In this document: positions 59,127-64,000 of the stretch, one piece after another
Layout: each line of letters opens with the position of its first letter
How positions within the stretch are numbered: the first letter of the stretch is position 1
NCBI GenBank assembly: GCA_006386115.1
Contig: VFIW01000021.1
Coordinates: 1 to 64,000 of the forward strand
Reading direction: 5' to 3'
DNA from: Globisporangium splendens
Taxonomy: Eukaryota > Oomycota > Peronosporomycetes > Pythiales > Pythiaceae
Length of the DNA: 64,000 bases
Notes under the pieces: generated by a model
The model's input: only the letters and a program-made list of their open reading frames with translations
Databases searched by the model: none
What the model was told of the DNA's origin: nothing
Translations under genes and position numbers: made by a program

Positions 59127-59551
59127 TGTTAAAGGTCGAAAGCGGTCGATGGACGGAATCTAGAAGAGAAGAGCTTGAGATGGTAAAATGGAAAGTGAGA
59201 TTGGCTTAGAGTGTGGTTGCGCCGCAGTGCATGGCGCAAGCCATCACCGTTGGACACAAACACTGATGTGTGGATGCGAGCTTCGATCGCTCGCAGCCAC
59301 AAGAAACTAGTGGTCACTACGCTCCTAGCCACACAAAGTGGGTGGGTGTGGGTACCTACGCTAGCCAATCAAAATGCAGAGTCCTACGCTGTCACACTTC
59401 GAACCTTATCCCATATGCATGATTACGCACTGTGCAGATGATGATGTCATGGGGTCGACAGTCATCTGCACATGAGTGCTGGTCCCGTTGCTGAATGCAC
59501 AGCGTGGGCACAAGCGCGGCACAGTGTGCCAGCGACTTGGTACACTTAATA
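59127..59551 (-). repeat. Outer (right-end) 5' LTR of the copia-1 array
   Basis: 425 bp. It ends at ...CTTAATA (59551), after which sequence is no longer copia-1 but copia-2 coding DNA. This fixes the LTR start on the element strand as TATTAAG, a non-TG terminus. One private change (CTTCGAACC near 59399). Confidence 0.92.
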
Positions 59552-60493
59552 AGTTTGAGGAGCTGTCGTGCAGCCGGATTGTGGTGAATCGCGACGCACA
59601 GTTCATGAAAGACACGTTTGACAGCGGCAAGCACGGACAAGTTGACAGCAAGGCAGTGGAGTTTCGTGACGCGGATGGAGCGACCGACGGTGAAGACGAC
59701 GACGACCGCGACAACGAGGACAGCAACGAAGACATGGACGAACAACCGGCGAGGTTAGCATCGACGAACGAGCGGCCGCAATGGCAGCAACAGCAACCTT
59801 CGCGTCGGCGGCCACAGCGACCGCAACACCCAAATGTCGAATACCCACCGGGGTCAAAGCGCCATTCGCGGACGTACTCGCTCGAAGCCCTGTCGAAGCC
59901 ACCCGTGGAGAAGCGTTATGGACGCGTGGATCGTACAAGCGGAGCAAGTTCGGCGCCAGTACCAGGTCCGAGGTCATCGCTCGATGCCATGTCGGCACTA
60001 CTCGCATCGATTGAAGGAGAAGAAGAAGAATGTGCTCGCACCGTGTATTCAGGGGGAGATTTGCCGACGTCGTTCGAGTCTGCGGCGGAATCCAGCGACG
60101 CAAGCAAGTGGATGGAAGCGTGCGACTTCGAGTTCGAGTCGCTGTGCAAGAACGAGACGTGGGAGCTCGTGCCACTGCCAGCCGGTCGCAAGGCCATCAG
60201 CAGCAAGTGGGTCTTCAAGATGAGGGAGACCGCCGAAGGTCTCATCGAGCGACACAAGGCGCACCTCGTGGCGAAGGGATTCCTGCAGAAGTACGGCGTG
60301 GACTTCGAGGAGACATTTGCGCCGGTGGCCAAGTTCGCGTCGATCCGGATCATCTTGAGCATCGCAGCATAGTACAAGCTCGTATTGCACCAGATGGACG
60401 TCAAGACGGCATTCCTCAACGGCTTGCTCGAGGGAGAGATCTACATGAAGCAGCCCGTGGGATTCGTCGACCCCAAGTATCCCAACCATGTGT
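59552..60493 (+). pseudogene. copia-2 fragment (late integrase to early RT), second copy
   Basis: Aligns with 56533 to about 57507 of copia-2 but with many more differences and several small indels, so it is a separate, older copy. It covers the integrase C-terminal region, the acidic/Gln-rich linker and the RT N-terminal part. It retains the bases lost in the younger copy (TCA at the 56985 stop position, GGCTTGC at the frameshift) but has its own stop TAG at 60370-60372. Its left end abuts the copia-1 array and its right end the gypsy-2 LTR. The rest should lie beyond the left end of the array, outside the window. Confidence 0.92.
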
Positions 60494-61028
60494 TGTAACG
60501 GGGTTACACTGTAACATGGTTACGCACTTGTGTTGTGCCACACAACCAAACCGAACCTTGCGGTACGTAGAGTACGCGCAATAAGTTTAAGACCGAACCA
60601 TGAGGTTCGTCGTACTTGCTCGAACCTTCACGGTGGAGCCGGCAGCCAGTCTGAGTGACGGCGCCTCCGATTGGATATAATTGAACACGCATTTCATCCA
60701 ATCACATAAGACAACTAACGTTAGTCTTTCGTAGCCACTCATTGCCCCATGGGGAGTAATTACACTTGAGATTGCTATTGTTCATAGTTACATAAAGATA
60801 ACTCAGGTTGTCCTACAGAGGGCAACCTCCAACAAATAAACAGTTCCATTTTTACCGTTAACTAAAGACTTTGGTTATTGACGGTTACTCTATAGAGACC
60901 TATAGGTAACCGATTGTTGCACTGCAGGAAGCAGGCAACAGCTCTCGGAACAGAGTCCTTGAGAGAAGCGTTGCATACGCTTCTTCACACACGTACCGTG
61001 CTGCGTAACTCGGAAGTGTCCGGTTACA
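60494..61028 (+). repeat. gypsy-2 5' LTR
   Basis: 535 bp, TGTAAC...GTTACA. It has both intact GTAAC-N3-GTTAC units at the start and a small length change near 60865 (AACTAAAGAC) relative to gypsy-1. Confidence 0.93.
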
Positions 61029-61030
61029 AC

Positions 61031-61047
61031 TGGTAGCACTTGTAGTC
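61031..61047 (+). other. gypsy-2 primer-binding site (candidate)
   Basis: TGGTAGCACTTGTAGTC, 2 nt after the LTR. One base differs from gypsy-1. Confidence 0.58.
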
Positions 61048-61100
61048 AATCTACGACCCGGCAGAGGTGACTGCCTGAATCGCTTCCTCAAGGATTCATA

Positions 61101-62261
61101 ATGGCGTCAATTGACCCTGCGCAGTTCCCGCACCTCTCGGCTGAACACCGGAGTGTGCTGACCCGAATGGCACAAGCGCTAGGCGACCAAGTCGCTCTAG
61201 ACGTGCTCTCGGCGTCGCCGGAACAGCAAATCTTTCGACTCGAGCAGTTCGAGAACTTCTCGAACGCTCAGCGCCTCGAAGGAGAGCGAAGTGCGCAAGC
61301 ACAAATGCAAGCCACCGCAAGCTGGACCGCAGAGATGCTGCGCTCAGCTGCTGAGTCGCGCGAAGCGCTCGAGCGAGTGGTTTCTGTGGTTGCTGGTGCA
61401 GCCACGTCTTTGTCGAGTGCGGCTTCTGCGCCTCAGACACCCGCGTCCCAAACTCCCCGCCCAAGAGCTGTCAAGATCGACGCTCCGAAATTCGATGGTG
61501 CGGATGGCGACAAGCTCATCCACTGGCTGCTCGCCGTGGAGCGTTGCGCCAAGGCTCAGCTCATCGACAGCAACGAGCAGATGGTGTCTTACGCCATCTC
61601 GAACCTGCGCGGTCGAGCGTCGGAATGGGCATTCTCGACGTTGCTCGCCGATGAGTGTGCATTCGACACGTGGGATATTTTCCGTGCGAGAATCACCGCC
61701 ATGTATCAGCCTCCGAACAACGAAGTGCTGTTGCAAGGTCGTTTCTTCTCCTTGAAACAAGGGAAGCTCTCACTGGAACGATACATCCAGGAGATGAGAA
61801 GCCTGTGCGCGGCGATCACGACCAGTCCTTTGCCTGAGTCTGTGAAAGTGCCTGCGTTTCTCAACGGCCTCAACAGTGGACCGGCGCGTCAGGAGTTGTA
61901 CCGACGCTTGCCGGCCACGATGGAAGATGCGATCCGCATTGCGCTCGTTGAGCAGCAATCGTTCCGAGTCAGCCGACCTGATTGGAACGCTGGCCGCCAC
62001 AACGGTGCGCATCACAGCCACCGAGCAGTCACGAATGAGCGGCGCTTCCATGGTCCGACACCAATGGATCTCAGCAGCGCCGAAGTGACCTACTTTAACT
62101 GTGGCAAGCGGGGACACTATCAGTCGAAGTGTCCCGCTCCAAGGCAGTCTGCTCCTCGCACTGGAAATCAGGCGAGGGACTACCAAACGCCGCGCAGCAA
62201 CCACGCTCACCGAGGTGGCAGATCCGCTGCGGCAAGAAAGGGAAACGGAATGTCTCAGTAG
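61101..62261 (+). CDS. gag: gypsy-2 Gag polyprotein, 386 aa
   Basis: Full-length frame, same length as the gypsy-1 Gag and nearly identical by eye. The first cysteine of the CCHC zinc knuckle is Tyr (codon TAC at 62091-62093), which should disable zinc binding and so RNA packaging, if the knuckle works as in related elements. The TAG stop is inside the frameshift stem-loop as in gypsy-1. Confidence 0.93.
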   Translation: MASIDPAQFPHLSAEHRSVLTRMAQALGDQVALDVLSASPEQQIFRLEQFENFSNAQRLEGERSAQAQMQATASWTAEMLRSAAESREALERVVSVVAGAATSLSSAASAPQTPASQTPRPRAVKIDAPKFDGADGDKLIHWLLAVERCAKAQLIDSNEQMVSYAISNLRGRASEWAFSTLLADECAFDTWDIFRARITAMYQPPNNEVLLQGRFFSLKQGKLSLERYIQEMRSLCAAITTSPLPESVKVPAFLNGLNSGPARQELYRRLPATMEDAIRIALVEQQSFRVSRPDWNAGRHNGAHHSHRAVTNERRFHGPTPMDLSSAEVTYFNCGKRGHYQSKCPAPRQSAPRTGNQARDYQTPRSNHAHRGGRSAAARKGNGMSQ

Positions 62262-62283
62262 AAGCGGGACGCTCTACTGAGAC
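62240..62283 (+). promoter_or_regulatory. Programmed -1 frameshift signal (gypsy-2)
   Basis: GGGAAAC (62240-62246), 5-nt spacer, stem arms GTCTCAGTAGA (62252-62262) and TCTACTGAGAC (62273-62283). Every base matches gypsy-1, although other parts of the element have diverged. Confidence 0.87.
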
Positions 62284-64000
62284 AGACTCTATAGCTTCGG
62301 CGTCGCCGACTACTAGAGTCGTGCAGATGGGAAGCTTAGTCCCAGGAGTTCTTGACAACAAGGCTCCGAGTGAGATGTTGGTATATAGCGCCGATGTGAA
62401 GGGCTATGAGAAGAAAATGACGGTTCTTGTTGACTGCGGTGCGTCACAGAACTTCGTCTTGAAGGCAGCTCTGGAACAGAGTCTGCAAGCGTATGAGCGA
62501 CTTGTCCACAGTGGCAAGCGCGAGAAGATGATCGTACGTCTGGCCGATGGGTCCACAGTACACACTGAAGGGGTTCAAGTCGAACTCTCTTTCAGTTTTT
62601 GCGACTTTGTCTGCAAAGAAACGTTCGTGGTACTAGCGATGGGGTCGAAGTACGACCTCATCCTAGGGACGCCTTGGCTGGCGAAACATCAGCCTTGGAT
62701 CGATTGGCGAGCACGCACAATCGGAAGCTCCACCCCTTCCTCTGATGGAGAGCGAAGGTTGCGGGAATATTTCCACGCAATGGATGCGAGCTTTGAACAC
62801 GCTGTGGCAGGGAGCCCAGCAGGAAGACATGCGGCGGCAGCGAGCCCCGCTTCAAACACTCACGCTGTGGCAGGGAGCCCAGCTGGAAGATGCGCTGAGG
62901 CAGGGAGCCCAGCAAAGAGATCAACTGCGGCAGGTAGCCCAGTTTGTGCGGAAGCGCCAGAAAGTCCAGACGTGGACACTGGTGCGCAAGTGTGCGGCTC
63001 CAGGGCACCCGAGCCAGCCCCCGCAAGTGACAGCGACAGTACAGGTGTACACGCGTCAGCCAGCTCGTACCACCCTGACGGTGCAGTACTGTAGCTCAGA
63101 ACCGCGAGGTCGCGTGTTCGCATCAACCGACGAGGGCGACGCAAGTTGTCAGCTCGCGAGAGAGACAGTACATTGGCATCTGTTGCTGAGGAAACAGCCG
63201 CCTCGCATATGATTGCCCCATCTCTCAATGCAGCTGCAACTTCGCTGCGCGCCTTCGACAGGACCTCGGATCCGTCGATAGATCGCGCTCACGTTGACGT
63301 GGCGCTCAGACGCGCGAAGCGCAGTCCGGAAGCAAACGCATCAGACGAAGTGTTCTTCGCTGAATTTGCGACGCTCCATGAGCTGCCGAGTACCGCTGAG
63401 GCGATTGTATCCCTCGAAGAAATGAGCTATGAGCTCTTTCTTACGGATCTAGAGCGTGATCAGATCCGCGAGATCGTCGTTCCGACTGCGTTCACGCGTA
63501 GCGAACTATGCACCTCGTCCACTGCGGATGAGAGTGTTTTGGAGCCAGACAAACAGAAACGGTTTGCTGCTCAGGATTGGGACGCCGTGAAAGGCAGTCC
63601 ATACTTTGACTTATTGTGGGAGTTCAAAGATGTGTTTCCCGACAAAGTGCCAAGTGCCCTGCCCGTTGATCGTGGCGTACGGCACGAGATTGACCTCGAG
63701 CCCTGGAGCAAATATTGCGTGACCAGACAATGGCCGCTGCCCCGCGAGCAGGTTGAGGCAATCGACGAGTTCTTCGCGAAACGTGCCCTCGCCGGTCATG
63801 TGAGAGAAAGCAAGTCTCCACATAGCTCACCCACGTTTTGTGTGCGGAAAGCGACTGGTGGCTGGCGCATTGTTCACGCTTTCAACAAGCTGAACGCCGC
63901 CACCATTCCAGCACAAACGCCGATCCCAAGGAAGGATGTCTTGATCGACTCCATGGGCGGCTCAACAGTGTTCTCCGCACTGGATCTGATGGATGGGTTC
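62246..64000 (+). pseudogene. gypsy-2 pol, nonsense mutation, cut by window edge
   Basis: The -1 frame encodes protease (DCGAS, Asp codon 62432) and the AGSP spacer, which is 21 codons longer than in gypsy-1. It is stopped by TAG at 63092-63094, where gypsy-1 has GAG. The same frame then stays open into reverse transcriptase to the end of the window. RNase H, integrase, chromodomain and 3' LTR lie outside. Confidence 0.92.
62812..62946 (+). repeat. AGSP-type short coding repeats in the gypsy-2 protease-RT spacer
   Basis: Repeated codons for (A/V)AGSPA units. gypsy-1 has fewer units (about 4430-4510). The extra 63 nt here keep the frame, as expected for slippage or unequal exchange in an unstructured spacer. 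Confidence 0.75.

Larger units (their letters stand above)
10608..59551 (-). repeat. Tandem array of copia-1 elements sharing single LTRs (copies B-K; copy A lies left of gypsy-1)
   Basis: Ten gag-pol units in view to the right of gypsy-1, all minus strand, start ATGs at 14728, 19143, 23550, 27934, 32319, 36832, 41169, 45514, 49874 and 59122. Neighbours are separated by exactly one LTR, which is the 5' LTR of the unit on its left and the 3' LTR of the unit on its right. The period is 4.3-4.5 kb except for K, which holds a 4.9-kb insertion. Copies are near-identical by eye. Unequal recombination between LTRs is the simplest explanation; integration of a multimeric cDNA is an alternative. Confidence 0.93.
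60494..64000 (+). mobile_element. gypsy-2: second chromovirus copy, 5' part (cut by window edge)
   Basis: Same family and orientation as gypsy-1: LTR, PBS, gag, frameshift signal and pol to within reverse transcriptase. It is inserted in the copia-2 fragment. It has its own inactivating changes (zinc knuckle Cys to Tyr, pol nonsense codon), so it is a separate insertion rather than an assembly duplicate of gypsy-1. Confidence 0.94.

Noticed and set aside
10608..59551. CRISPR-like or satellite array because of regular repeats
   Set aside because: The repeat unit is a 4.4-kb coding retroelement, not a short repeat with unique spacers. The organism is eukaryotic.
60494..64000. gypsy-2 as an assembly duplicate of gypsy-1
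   Set aside because: Different flanks, an LTR length difference, the 63-nt repeat expansion and separate coding lesions show an independent insertion.
1..64000. Host protein-coding genes or effector genes between elements
   Set aside because: Every stretch over about 300 bases is accounted for by a retroelement LTR, internal region or fragment. No other coherent protein was found apart from the antisense ORFs listed.

Overview
The window contains only retrotransposons. I found no host gene, rRNA, tRNA gene, CRISPR array or bacterial feature. Three LTR-retrotransposon families (two Ty1/copia, one Ty3/gypsy chromovirus) are nested inside one another. The chromodomain pol, the copia gag-pol polyproteins and the G/C-ending codons indicate a eukaryotic nuclear genome. 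From general resemblance of the proteins I infer an oomycete (Phytophthora/Pythium-like); this was not tested by any search.

Layout. (1) 1-2119 and 10608-59551: a tandem array of eleven copies (A to K, left to right) of one copia family, 'copia-1', all on the minus strand. Copies are joined head to tail with a single shared 425-bp LTR between neighbours, giving a period of about 4.4 kb. Copy A runs off the left edge. Copy D (19567-23550) is the only complete uninterrupted gag-pol frame (1327 aa). B, C, E, F, G, H, I and J carry frameshifts, and K is split by an insertion. (2) 2120-10607: gypsy-1, a complete plus-strand chromovirus (534-bp LTRs, gag, pol with C-terminal chromodomain) inserted in the LTR of copy A. 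(3) 54075-58985: copia-2, a complete plus-strand element (332-bp LTRs, 5-bp target duplication ACCTC) inserted in the gag of copy K. Its gag-pol is broken by two in-frame stops and one frameshift. (4) 59552-60493: a piece of an older copia-2 copy, into which the right end of the copia-1 array abuts. (5) 60494-64000: gypsy-2, a second copy of the chromovirus, cut by the window end.

How the parts work. Each element encodes gag (particle), protease, integrase, reverse transcriptase and RNase H. copia-1 uses one long frame. The gypsy family uses a -1 frame change between gag and pol, and a textbook slippery heptamer followed by an 11-bp stem-loop sits exactly at the overlap in both copies. Both copia families have, directly after the 5' LTR, a 16-nt primer-binding site matching the anticodon arm of initiator tRNA-Met (a half-tRNA primer), and the gag-pol ATG lies inside it.

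Most notable: the LTR-sharing array and its two-part structure (copies G-K share a 69/70-nt deletion that removes an RNase H active-site motif; B-F keep it), the start codon inside the primer-binding site, the frameshift signal, and a 342-356-codon antisense ORF between gypsy-1 pol and its 3' LTR. Copies G and I contain sharply bounded islands of dense indels that look like poor consensus sequence.
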